Notes: a model not told the origin generated them from the letters alone. A DNA stretch of 9,147 nt from JAGLTN01 sp023135255 (GCA_030639495.1 DAOWCP010000090.1:1-9147), one strand, 5' to 3'. Positions 1 to 6,204 are shown, counted from the first letter of the stretch. Program-made: numbers and translations.

Positions 1-67
1 CGTTATATTAAAAAAATGGCTTGTTTTTGGGGTTTAAACGGGGATTTTTTTGATTTTACAACAGAAC

Positions 68-115
68 AGTAGAGAGTAGACACCGAAGGAGCCGTGTCTC
101 GTCGGAATTACTACT
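68..115. other. GC-rich nested hairpin of unknown function
   Basis: A compact GC-rich block sits in otherwise very AT-rich non-coding DNA. AGACAC (78-83) pairs with GTGTCT (94-99) around a 10-base loop, and an outer arm AGTAG (68-72) can pair with CTACT (111-115). A T-rich stretch follows on the plus strand (119-125), so the structure could terminate a gene lying off the left edge. It could equally be a structured RNA or the remnant of a repeat. No family is recognised. The rest of 1-226 shows no supported gene. Confidence 0.35.
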
Positions 116-160
116 TGGTTTTTATATTGTGTTTGTTGTGTTTGGGGATGTAATTTTTTT

Positions 161-200
161 AATAAAAAACTGCTGGAAAATAAATAAAAATATTTTCTGC
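161..200 (-). terminator. Rho-independent terminator of the SWIM/unknown operon
   Basis: Read on the minus strand, just past the stop codon at 227, GAAAATA (197-191) pairs with TATTTTC (182-176) around an 8-base loop. Flanking GC/GC bases (199-200 with 172-173) can extend the stem across a small internal loop. Six T residues follow immediately (minus strand, 169-164). Position, orientation and the T-tract fit an intrinsic terminator for the two-gene operon. The stem is AT-rich, so efficiency is uncertain. Confidence 0.5.
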
Positions 201-226
201 ATTCACATCTAACTTTTCTTAAAGAG

Positions 227-721
227 TTAAACGGTTGTTAAGATATCGGGGCCAGCAATTAAAAATCTGACAAATAAATCTTGTGATATAGTATGGCTAC
301 TATGTTCTGCTATTTTACTACGAGAATCATTTGGAACCATTATCGAAAAGGTTATTGAGCCTGAAAATCTTTCATTATTAGCATTAGCACACTCTGCACT
401 TGAAGATTTTTTTATATGTAAACAATAATTAATACTTTTAAGGGCTTCAGACCAGATTCTATACGCTTCAGGAGTATCGTACAATGTATCTCCTCGTTTA
501 AAAAAGAAAGATGAGCCTTGTGTCCAAACGAGTTTATTTTCTCTACCAACACGTTCGGTTTTTTTTATGTCTAATGCATCGTTAAAACAAGGCGGAACAT
601 ATATAAACCATCCTTTTTGGGTTTTTGAATTTGGATTTTTAAGTAATTTAGTTGAGCGATTATTTTTTGTAATATTTTGTGTAACTAAATCGTCTAACAA
701 ATTTAAGGTTTCTTTAATCAT
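227..721 (-). CDS. Protein of unknown family, second gene of the SWIM operon
   Basis: A 164-residue soluble protein with no signal peptide or membrane segment; I do not recognise the family. The N-terminus (about 1-40) is Asn/Lys/Thr-rich and polar. A compact middle part (about 38-105) is rich in aromatic residues, with segments such as GWFIYVPPCF and DTPEAYRIWSEALKSINYCL. The C-terminal 60 residues contain Ser-rich strands. The ATG lies in a four-base overlap (ATGA) with the stop of the upstream SWIM gene, and an AGGA about 7 bases before it supports this start, so the two are co-translated. The gene is conspicuously AT-rich compared with yhaM and recQ in this window, which suggests different ancestry. 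A function linked to the SWIM protein is inferred from coupling only. Confidence 0.7.
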   Translation of the reverse strand: MIKETLNLLDDLVTQNITKNNRSTKLLKNPNSKTQKGWFIYVPPCFNDALDIKKTERVGRENKLVWTQGSSFFFKRGDTLYDTPEAYRIWSEALKSINYCLHIKKSSSAECANANNERFSGSITFSIMVPNDSRSKIAEHSSHTISQDLFVRFLIAGPDILTTV

Positions 722-1110
722 ATATTTTTCCTATAAATAGTAACACCTTCTTTTAATTGATTTGTAAGTTTTCTTCTAATAGCTACTTCAACTATGTATT
801 CCTCTTGTTGAATAGCCCCTTTCAACCTGATAGCTCTACTTGTTAGTCTCTTCAAATCAGGGTATTTCAAAAAGACGTTTTTAAGATGATTAAGTTTTTC
901 TTTTTCATCGCAATTAAATAAACGAGATTCATCACCAGCTATAATATCTATTTTGTGTTTGCAAAGCTGTCTGAATCTACCCGCTTTGCAGTCGCAATTA
1001 GCAAATAATCGGTTATTTTGAATTACAAAACAGACATTATAAGGGGTACTTTTGCTTCCTTTGGCTTTGAAATTTATTTTGATTTCCTGGTTTTCAATTT
1101 TATCAGCCAT
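718..1110 (-). CDS. Small SWIM-type zinc-finger protein
   Basis: A 130-residue protein, first gene of a minus-strand pair. It carries the SWIM signature CxC-x8-CxH at residues 39-52 (Cys39, Cys41, Cys50, His52), in the context CDCKAGRFRQLCKHK. It is preceded by beta-strand-like sequence (about 8-38), as in canonical SWIM domains. SWIM fingers bind zinc and mediate DNA or protein contacts in SWI/SNF-type helicases, MuDR transposases and many orphan bacterial proteins. Here the finger stands alone: the C-terminal half (about 60-130) is Lys/Arg-rich and probably helical, and shows no helicase or nuclease motif. The start is ATG with a GAAG/AAGG purine-rich stretch upstream. The stop overlaps the next gene by four bases. 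Nucleic-acid binding is an inference from the finger and the basic tail; the partner and pathway are unknown. Confidence 0.75.
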   Translation of the reverse strand: MADKIENQEIKINFKAKGSKSTPYNVCFVIQNNRLFANCDCKAGRFRQLCKHKIDIIAGDESRLFNCDEKEKLNHLKNVFLKYPDLKRLTSRAIRLKGAIQQEEYIVEVAIRRKLTNQLKEGVTIYRKNI

Positions 1111-1169
1111 AACCTTACTTCTTCATAAATCAATAGTATGTTTTCTTCCAACCAAGCAAGATGTTTTAT

Positions 1170-1206
1170 CCTCTAAGCATTATTTCCTCTAAAGTTGATA
1201 TAGAGG
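1170..1206. promoter_or_regulatory. CCTCTA repeat cluster upstream of SWIM operon
   Basis: CCTCTA occurs at 1170-1175 and again at 1186-1191, with an inverted copy TAGAGG at 1201-1206. The last two can form a 6-bp stem with a 9-base loop. The 16-base spacing of the direct pair and the position 60-100 bases upstream of the SWIM start would suit an operator. The same hairpin followed by a T-run on the plus strand (1216-1223) could also be a weak terminator. Short words in AT-rich DNA can recur by chance, so confidence is low. The rest of the 1111-1384 gap shows only T/G-rich low-complexity sequence. Confidence 0.25.
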
Positions 1207-1307
1207 GTATTTTAGTTTTTTTTGGGGTTTATTGCAAGGGGGAAAATTAAAAAAATGGAGGTGGAAGAAGGTTTTTTGATTTGTTTTAGTTTTGGTGGAA
1301 AGTTTGC

Positions 1308-1336
1308 TTGCTAAAATTGGTTTCAGGCAATATTAT
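1308..1336 (+). promoter_or_regulatory. Putative sigma70-type promoter of yhaM
   Basis: TTGCTA (1308-1313) and TATTAT (1331-1336) are separated by 17 bases, matching the -35/-10 consensus at 4/6 and 5/6 positions. A transcript starting near 1343 would have a leader of about 40 bases, with the Shine-Dalgarno GGAG at 1375-1378. Confidence 0.4.
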
Positions 1337-1384
1337 CGAGGGAGTGTTTGTTTTTTTACTAAATAGAAAGAACTGGAGAAATTG

Positions 1385-2353
1385 ATGGCGCATATTTTTG
1401 TAAAAGATATTACGGCAGGTAAGCAGATCGATGATGTTTATATGGTGCATGACCCGATACTGAGAAGCACAACCAACGGCGGGCTTTATATAGCTATGTA
1501 TCTGTCTGATAAGACCGGGCAATTGAACGGGCGAATGTGGCAGGCAACTGAATCCGCTTATAACTCTCTGCCTAAGCCTGGCTTTATCAAGGTGCAGGGA
1601 CGCAGTGAGCTTTATAAGGATAATTTGCAGATAATCGTGAATCAGTTTCAGGTTGTCGATTCTGAACAGGTGCAGATAGCGGATTTTCTTGCCAGGACCG
1701 AGAAGAACCGTAAGGAGATGTTCGAGGAAATTATAGCAATGCTGGCGCAGATTAAGAACCCTCAGATAGGCATACTGGTTGGGGCGTTTATAGAAGATAA
1801 GGAACTGATGAAGAAATTCTGCCAGGCTCCCGCGGCTGTCAAGATGCATCATAATTATATCGGGGGACTTTTGGAGCATACGCACAATATGATGAAAGTT
1901 GCGAATGCGATATTGCCTTTGTATCCTAAAATTAACAGCGATCTTGTTTTGGCGGCGATATTTATTCATGACATGGGCAAGACGGATGAGCTTAGTTATG
2001 ATATGGCGTTTTCTTATACGGATTCGGGCCAGCTTATTGGGCATATCTCCAAGGGGATAATGATGCTGCAGAAAAAAGCTGACAAACTGGCCGACAGCGG
2101 AAAAACTGTCGACGAGGATGTGCTGGATGTACTGGGGCATATTATTTTGGCGCATCATGGACAGTATGAATTCGGGTCACCAAAACTGCCCGCAACGGCT
2201 GAGGCATTTATGGTTAATTATATCGATGATCTGGATGCCAAGATGAGCCAGGTTACCAGTGCGATCAATGATGAGCCGGGAGATTCTAACTGGACAGGAT
2301 GGCAAGGGTCCTTGGGAACTCGTCTATACAGAAAAGCTATAGGGGACCTATAG
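1385..2353 (+). CDS. yhaM: YhaM-type 3'-5' exoribonuclease (OB fold + HD domain)
   Basis: A 322-residue cytoplasmic protein of the YhaM/CBF1 family; B. subtilis YhaM is of similar size. The N-terminal part (about 10-92) is an OB-fold nucleic-acid-binding domain, with the family-typical strand ending GQLNGRMW. The C-terminal part (about 150-290) is an HD phosphohydrolase-type nuclease domain. Its metal ligands are visible: HHNYIGGLLEHTHN (His155/156, His165), IHDMGK (His195-Asp196), His220, the AHHG motif (His257/258) and Asp281/282. Family members degrade RNA and single-stranded DNA 3' to 5' using Mn2+. ATG at 1385 is chosen over the in-frame TTG at 1382 because GGAG (1375-1378) is six bases from the ATG but only three from the TTG. 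The stop TAG is shared with the left end of an inverted-repeat element. The gene is monocistronic. Confidence 0.93.
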   Translation: MAHIFVKDITAGKQIDDVYMVHDPILRSTTNGGLYIAMYLSDKTGQLNGRMWQATESAYNSLPKPGFIKVQGRSELYKDNLQIIVNQFQVVDSEQVQIADFLARTEKNRKEMFEEIIAMLAQIKNPQIGILVGAFIEDKELMKKFCQAPAAVKMHHNYIGGLLEHTHNMMKVANAILPLYPKINSDLVLAAIFIHDMGKTDELSYDMAFSYTDSGQLIGHISKGIMMLQKKADKLADSGKTVDEDVLDVLGHIILAHHGQYEFGSPKLPATAEAFMVNYIDDLDAKMSQVTSAINDEPGDSNWTGWQGSLGTRLYRKAIGDL

Positions 2354-2511
2354 AGCAGTTTGATTTTTCGTGTTCGCTTTATGCCTGTTGCGGCTTCGGC
2401 TGTCGGCGTCAGAAATACTCACCCTGCAACAAGTAGGGTTGTGTTTTCTTCCTTGTCAGCCTTGTCCTCACGAGAAGCCTAAATGCGAACAGAAAATATT
2501 AAAATGCTCTA
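2351..2511. repeat. 161-bp TA-flanked inverted-repeat element, MITE-like
   Basis: The left end 2351-2377 (TAGAGCA...TGTTCGC) and the reverse complement of the right end 2485-2511 match at 22 of 27 positions by eye, with no gaps. Both ends begin with TA, as expected for a TA target duplication of the IS630/Tc1-mariner type; in that reading the terminal repeats begin GAGCA. The interior has further pairings: TGTTGC/GCAACA (2386-2391/2426-2431), ACCCT/AGGGT (2421-2425/2435-2439) and GGCTG/CAGCC (2398-2402/2457-2461). There is no ORF inside, so it is non-autonomous if mobile. Its first TAG is the stop codon of yhaM. It could alternatively be a large bidirectional terminator or a structured RNA. 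Confidence 0.6.
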
Positions 2512-2628
2512 AAAAATCATTTCGACATGGAAATTGCCCTTTAGATTAGAAAATAGGCAAAATAGCGGAGTTGGGGTGTAAATATTTTTACGGATTTAAA
2601 AAAAAATGAAATAATTTGTAACAATTAT
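2512..2628. other. Non-coding AT-rich spacer
   Basis: I see no gene here. There are two weak hairpins: TTGCC (2534-2538) with GGCAA (2556-2560), and GTAAA (2578-2582) with TTTAC (2587-2591). An A-tract at 2600-2606 precedes the repeat pair of the next gene. No remnant of sigma region 2 could be read in the frame of the downstream sigma-4 gene, which has an in-frame TAA at 2692-2694. Confidence 0.4.
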
Positions 2629-2681
2629 GCATCTTATGTAGTACAATAGTTCAAAGCCTTTGTGCGTCTTATATAGTACAA
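2629..2681 (+). promoter_or_regulatory. Tandem 18-bp direct repeat before the sigma-4 gene
   Basis: GCRTCTTATRTAGTACAA occurs at 2629-2646 and again at 2664-2681. The copies are identical at 16 of 18 positions, and start-to-start spacing is 35 bp. The second copy ends 28 bases before the ATG of the sigma region-4 gene. The sites could be tandem binding sites for a regulator, or tandem promoters: the first copy ends in TACAAT (2642-2647), which resembles a -10 box, with TTGTAA (2617-2622) 19 bases upstream. Autoregulation by the downstream protein is possible but only inferred. Confidence 0.5.
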
Positions 2682-2709
2682 GTTTTGCGGATAAACGGAA
2701 ATATATACG

Positions 2710-2937
2710 ATGCTTTCTACATTACAAAATAAAAAGAGACTGTACTCGGCAATATCAAAATTGCCCAATGGGTATATTGAGCCTATGGTGCTGCGTTATG
2801 TCAAGGGGCAACCCAGCAACCTTATTGCTAAGGCTATGGGTATAAGCATTGAGAGCGTCAACAGCCGACTGCTCAGGGCGACAAATCGTCTGCATGGGCT
2901 TTTGCAGGATAACGGCAGTCAGGATATCAGCCAGTAA
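2710..2937 (+). CDS. Stand-alone sigma-70 region 4 (ECF-like) protein
   Basis: A 75-residue protein whose residues 18-66 read like region 4 of an ECF sigma factor. LP at 18-19 starts the domain, VLRYVKGQPSNLIAKAMGIS forms the first helices, and SIESVNSRLLRATNRL corresponds to the -35 recognition helix with the usual S-V-x-S-R-L pattern. Region 2, which binds core polymerase and the -10 element, is absent: an in-frame TAA lies 15 bases before the ATG and nothing like region 2 is visible upstream. It is therefore a small helix-turn-helix protein or the surviving tail of a sigma factor. A weak GGAA (2697-2700) sits 9 bases before the ATG. The gene follows a tandem direct repeat and converges on recQ. 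Function could be -35-type DNA binding or interaction with RNA polymerase; this is inference. Confidence 0.7.
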   Translation: MLSTLQNKKRLYSAISKLPNGYIEPMVLRYVKGQPSNLIAKAMGISIESVNSRLLRATNRLHGLLQDNGSQDISQ

Positions 2938-3016
2938 AAATTCGAGATTTAAGCACGCGGAAGTTGTTTGCATTTTTAGCGGGGTATTTTTTTGACGTTT
3001 CGGTTGGCAGGCGATT

Positions 3017-4819
3017 TTAGTTGGCTTCTATGCAGTATTGTTTTATTGCTTCAAGGATTTTTTGGCTATACTGTTTGCATTTCATTTCACCGACGCCTTT
3101 TACATTCAGAAAGTCTTCTTCGGTGATAGGGGTTTTTCTTGCCATGTCACGCAGCGCTGCATCACCAAAAACTATATAGGCGGGGACCTTTTTTTCTGAA
3201 GCGATTTCAGCACGTAATTTTCTCAGTATGTCGAACAGTTCTTTGTCAACACCCAGCCAAGAATCTGAGACAGTTTTTGGGAGTCTGGTTTTGGTTTCTT
3301 TTTTTACAGGTTTGAGCAATCGAGGTGTCAGCTGTCCCTTTAGAACCTGTATGCCTTTTTCTGTTATTGTCAGAGTGTTGAATTCACCGGTTTTTTCCAG
3401 ACAGAGCTGGCCTACTAATTGTTCGATCCAGTCGCGAACATTTTTTTGGGGGTACTGATCGAGAATCGCATAGGTGCTTAGTGTGTCATGGTTGTTTTGC
3501 AGGATTCTTTGATCCTTTGAGCCTACGAGTACTAATGATGTGTATGCTGCTCCGAATTGCTGGTTGAGGCGTGCGGTGCAGGAGATTATTTTTTGTGCGA
3601 TTATCAGGGCATCTTCTACGCAATCCAGCTCACCAAGGCAGATATCGCAAGCCTGGCAGTTTTCTTTTTCGAGGTCCTGGCCGAAGTATTGCAATATCGA
3701 TTTGTGTCTGCAAACAGCGGAAGTACAAAATCTGTACATGCAGGCGAGTTTTTCCAGTGCTATTTGCTGCGGCTGGGGTGGCAAGTCTCTTGAGAAGCTT
3801 TTCCATATTCCATAGTCACCACCAGAATAGAATAATATGCATTCTGCTTCGAGCCCGTCACGACCTGCTCGGCCACTTTCCTGCTGATAGTGTTCGAGGG
3901 ACTTTGGCATACCAGTATGGATCACATAGCGGACGTTTGACTTGTCTATTCCCATGCCGAAAGCTATGGTTGCTATGATGGTGTCGACTTTTTCCTTGAT
4001 GAACCTGTCCTGATTTTTCTTTCTGGTTATTTGAGATTGACCAGCATGATATGGTGCGACGGAGTAGCCTTTGGCTGACAATTTATCGCACATATCGTCG
4101 ACATCTTTTCGCCTGATGCAATAGATGATGCCGGATTCGTTTTTATGTTTGTCGAGGACTTCACAGACTTGTTTGACAATGTTGCTTCTTGGTCTGACTT
4201 TGTAGATGAGGTTTGGTCTGTCGAATAAGCCTATCAGCATTTTCGGGTCGTTGAGGTTTAGCTGGTCGGCGATGTCATCTTGTACCTGTCTGGTTGCAGT
4301 TGCGGTGTAGGCAGCGATAGTTACATTCGGCAGGAGATGCTTAAGTGAGCCAAGCTGACGGTATTCGGGGCGGAAATCGTGGCCCCACATACTGACGCAA
4401 TGGGCCTCATCGATGGCAATAAAGGATATATCTGTTTTTTTGAGGAACTCAAGAAAGCTGGGCGAGACGAGGCGCTCCGGGGCCAGGTATAGCAGTTTAA
4501 GCTGCTTTTTATTTATTTTTTCGAAGACTTCTTTTTGCTGCTCGTATGTTAGAGAGCTGTCGATCCGCTGCGCTGGTACGCCACATTCACAGAGTGCGTC
4601 GACCTGGTCCTTCATAAGAGATATCAGCGGAGAGACGACGATGGCAAGGCCCGGCATTATTACCGCGGGGGCCTGGAAGCAAAGTGATTTGCCGCCGCCT
4701 GTTGGCAGGATCACGATTGAATCGCGACCTGAGTTGATGCAGTTCATAGCTTCCTGCTGTAATGGTAAGAAGCTATCGTAACCCCAGTATTTGCTTAATG
4801 CTTTTTTAATGTTCTTCAT
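3017..4819 (-). CDS. recQ: ATP-dependent DNA helicase RecQ
   Basis: A 600-residue superfamily 2 helicase with full RecQ architecture, close to the length of E. coli RecQ. Visible motifs are Walker A PTGGGKS (39-45), DEAH (137-140) followed by the aromatic-rich loop CVSMWGHDFRPEY, TATAT (172-176), the FGMGID motif V (287-292) and QQESGRAGRDG motif VI (312-322). The zinc site uses Cys370, Cys388, Cys391 and Cys394. A winged-helix RQC domain follows (about 400-500), then a C-terminal HRDC domain (about 520-600). RecQ unwinds DNA 3' to 5' in recombination, replication restart and repair. There is no strong Shine-Dalgarno close to the ATG, but the start matches the usual RecQ N-terminus. It lies downstream of mntP on the same strand with a 202-bp gap and has its own promoter, so co-transcription is not required. 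Confidence 0.97.
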   Translation of the reverse strand: MKNIKKALSKYWGYDSFLPLQQEAMNCINSGRDSIVILPTGGGKSLCFQAPAVIMPGLAIVVSPLISLMKDQVDALCECGVPAQRIDSSLTYEQQKEVFEKINKKQLKLLYLAPERLVSPSFLEFLKKTDISFIAIDEAHCVSMWGHDFRPEYRQLGSLKHLLPNVTIAAYTATATRQVQDDIADQLNLNDPKMLIGLFDRPNLIYKVRPRSNIVKQVCEVLDKHKNESGIIYCIRRKDVDDMCDKLSAKGYSVAPYHAGQSQITRKKNQDRFIKEKVDTIIATIAFGMGIDKSNVRYVIHTGMPKSLEHYQQESGRAGRDGLEAECILFYSGGDYGIWKSFSRDLPPQPQQIALEKLACMYRFCTSAVCRHKSILQYFGQDLEKENCQACDICLGELDCVEDALIIAQKIISCTARLNQQFGAAYTSLVLVGSKDQRILQNNHDTLSTYAILDQYPQKNVRDWIEQLVGQLCLEKTGEFNTLTITEKGIQVLKGQLTPRLLKPVKKETKTRLPKTVSDSWLGVDKELFDILRKLRAEIASEKKVPAYIVFGDAALRDMARKTPITEEDFLNVKGVGEMKCKQYSQKILEAIKQYCIEAN

Positions 4820-4878
4820 AAAACGTCTTTAAAAAGTTAAATTTATCCTCTTAAACCTGAAGTAGAAACCATATTTTC

Positions 4879-5010
4879 ATGATTATAAGTGAAGATGCGG
4901 CAGTTTTGAATTTAAAAATCTTTATTCGTCTAATTCTTTTTTTTTCGATTGTGGCTGGTTTGCTTGCGAGTGAGTTTGTTCTTAGCGATGACAAGCTACA
5001 GAATGGGTGA
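4879..5010 (+). CDS. Possible small membrane or secreted peptide (43 aa)
   Basis: An ATG-to-TGA frame of 43 codons with an unusual composition for random sequence. A short N-terminal part is followed by a Lys/Arg-flanked hydrophobic stretch (about 13-30, KIFIRLILFFSIVAGLLASE), then a polar tail, as in a signal peptide or single-span small protein. A TTG at 4906 would give an even more typical signal-peptide start. Against it: there is no good Shine-Dalgarno, it lies antisense in the mntP-recQ gap, and the recQ promoter overlaps its 5' end. It may be a decayed gene fragment. Confidence 0.22.
   Translation: MIISEDAAVLNLKIFIRLILFFSIVAGLLASEFVLSDDKLQNG
4882..4910 (-). promoter_or_regulatory. Putative sigma70-type promoter of recQ
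   Basis: On the minus strand TTCAAA (4910-4905) and a perfect TATAAT (4887-4882) are separated by 17 bases. Transcription would start near 4875, giving a leader of about 55 bases before the recQ ATG. This means recQ need not depend on mntP transcription. Confidence 0.5.
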
Positions 5011-5021
5011 AAGATGCTGCT

Positions 5022-5585
5022 TTAATTAAAGACATGATGTTCGAAGAGGATTTTTATTCCTATAGCCAATAGCATCAAACCCCCTGCTATTTCCATTTTG
5101 TTTTCGAAGAAATGGCCTAACTTTTCGCCTATGAAAACTCCAATGTAGGAGAAGGCAAATGTCACCAGACCTATAACTATTACAGCTTTGGCGATCGATT
5201 CTGCTATGAGTGAAAAGGTTATGCCTACTGCCAGAGCGTCTATGCTGGTAGCGATAGAGAGGACCAGCAACAGTGTCAGGGTCATTGGGTTGTTTTTCTG
5301 CTGCTTTTGTTTTGTGAAAATTGCTTCATATATCATTTTACCCCCTACCGCAGCGAGCAAGGCGAATGCTATCCAGTGGTCGAAAGATTCGATGTATTTT
5401 CGGAAGCTCAGACCTGCGAGCCAACCTATGATAGGCATGACCGCCTGGAAAGCACCGAAAAAGAACGCCATTTTCAGAGCGTTGAGATTGCCGGTTTTTT
5501 TGTAGGCAGCGCCGGTTGCGATGGAAACTGAGAAAGCGTCCATTGCAAGTGCTGCCGCAATTATCAAAATAGTAAGAAAACTCAT
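5022..5585 (-). CDS. mntP: Manganese efflux pump MntP
   Basis: A 187-residue integral inner-membrane protein of the MntP (formerly DUF204) family, nearly the same length as E. coli MntP. It has six predicted transmembrane segments in two repeats. Each repeat carries the conserved acidic motif: AMDAFSVSIATGA with Asp16 in helix 1, and SIATSIDALAVG with Asp116 in helix 4; these residues are needed for Mn2+ export in the E. coli protein. DHWIAFALL and GGKMIYEA in helix 3 are also family-typical. A short charged loop (KQKQQKNN) separates the halves. ATG at 5585 is preferred to the TTG at 5600, because it gives the family length and an AAAGA stretch lies 7 bases before it. I looked for a yybP-ykoY manganese riboswitch in the short leader and did not see one. 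Confidence 0.95.
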   Translation of the reverse strand: MSFLTILIIAAALAMDAFSVSIATGAAYKKTGNLNALKMAFFFGAFQAVMPIIGWLAGLSFRKYIESFDHWIAFALLAAVGGKMIYEAIFTKQKQQKNNPMTLTLLLVLSIATSIDALAVGITFSLIAESIAKAVIVIGLVTFAFSYIGVFIGEKLGHFFENKMEIAGGLMLLAIGIKILFEHHVFN

Positions 5586-5624
5586 GTAAAATTCTTTCAA
5601 AAGGCTGCCACAACCGGAACAGGT

Positions 5625-5652
5625 ATTCTAACAGATATTAAAAAACAGTAAA
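5625..5652 (-). promoter_or_regulatory. Putative promoter of mntP
   Basis: On the minus strand TTTACT (5652-5647) and TAGAAT (5630-5625) are separated by 16 bases. A start near 5617 leaves a leader of about 30 bases, too short for a riboswitch. Confidence 0.4.
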
Positions 5653-5668
5653 ATATATATTTCCCTCA

Positions 5669-5716
5669 ATGAAAAATATAATTATTATAGGGGCAGGAAT
5701 TCAAGGCTTAAAATAA
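5669..5716 (+). pseudogene. Rossmann-like 15-codon ORF, relic or leader peptide
   Basis: ATG at 5669 opens a frame reading MKNIIIIGAGIQGLK and then TAA. This is the textbook first strand and GxGxxG turn of an FAD- or NAD-binding protein, cut off after one motif. The stop is followed at once by the Shine-Dalgarno of the PEBP gene. It may be the surviving 5' end of a deleted oxidoreductase gene, or a chance frame in AT-rich DNA. A leader-peptide role is also possible but has no specific support. Confidence 0.3.
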
Positions 5717-5728
5717 GAGAGGTTGATT

Positions 5729-6187
5729 ATGGAAATAAAATTAACAAGCCTATCGTTTTCTGACGGGGATATGCTTGACAAGAAGTTCGGCTGTGACGGG
5801 AAGAATATTTCTCCTGCGCTTCAGTGGGCGAATCTGCCGGAGGGGACAATTTCTATTGCGATAATCTGTGACGATCCGGATGCGCCTGTGGGAACATTTG
5901 TTCATTGGGTGATATATGATATTGCCAGCTGGATGAAAGGTCTGGATGAAAATGTGCCGGGCGACGAGACATTAGAAAATGGTATTCGACAAGGCATAAA
6001 TGATTTCGGACATACCGGTTATGGAGGCCCCTGCCCGCCGAGCGGGACACATCGTTACTTCTTTAAGATATATGCGATTGATAAGCATATTGATAGTGTA
6101 ACTGTTATGGACAAGGATTTGCTGCTGGAAAAGATGCAGGGACATATACTCGGCCAGGGACAGTTAATGGGTAAATACAAACGCTAA
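5729..6187 (+). CDS. YbhB/YbcL-family Raf kinase inhibitor-like (PEBP) protein
   Basis: A 152-residue protein of the bacterial phosphatidylethanolamine-binding-protein family, with no signal peptide, so probably cytoplasmic. Both halves of the ligand pocket are visible: DPDAPVGTFVHWVIYDI (49-65) and GYGGPCPPSGTHRYFF (97-112), the latter with the conserved P-x-S-G-x-H-R-Y-x-F pattern. NISPALQW (26-33) is the usual first strand. Bacterial members bind anionic phospho-ligands, but their physiological role is poorly defined. ATG at 5729 is chosen over TTG at 5723, because AGAGG (5718-5722) is 6 bases from the ATG and directly abuts the TTG. It is divergent from mntP and convergent with the FHA-GAF gene, 17 bases away. 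No clear promoter was found; a TATAAT at 5677-5682 lacks a good -35. Confidence 0.93.
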   Translation: MEIKLTSLSFSDGDMLDKKFGCDGKNISPALQWANLPEGTISIAIICDDPDAPVGTFVHWVIYDIASWMKGLDENVPGDETLENGIRQGINDFGHTGYGGPCPPSGTHRYFFKIYAIDKHIDSVTVMDKDLLLEKMQGHILGQGQLMGKYKR

Positions 6188-6204
6188 TCGACAAATGGTC
6201 AGCT

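Noticed and set aside
1286..2158. 290-codon minus-strand open frame
   Set aside because: It is fully antisense to the YhaM gene, whose OB and HD motifs are intact. The translated product is His/Arg/Leu-rich without recognisable domains, typical of an antisense shadow.
2660..2845. 61-codon plus-strand frame overlapping the sigma-4 gene
   Set aside because: It overlaps the sigma-4 gene in another frame, starts inside the second direct repeat, and its product shows no domain.
2938..3016. Terminator between the convergent sigma-4 and recQ genes
   Set aside because: Only a T-run (2988-2994) was found, with no convincing stem before it on either strand.
3228..4781. Several plus-strand frames of 76-135 codons
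   Set aside because: All are antisense to recQ, whose full set of helicase motifs is intact; none has its own domain evidence.
5586..5728. Possible yybP-ykoY manganese riboswitch upstream of mntP
   Set aside because: The predicted leader is only about 30 bases, and the conserved core sequences of that riboswitch were not found.
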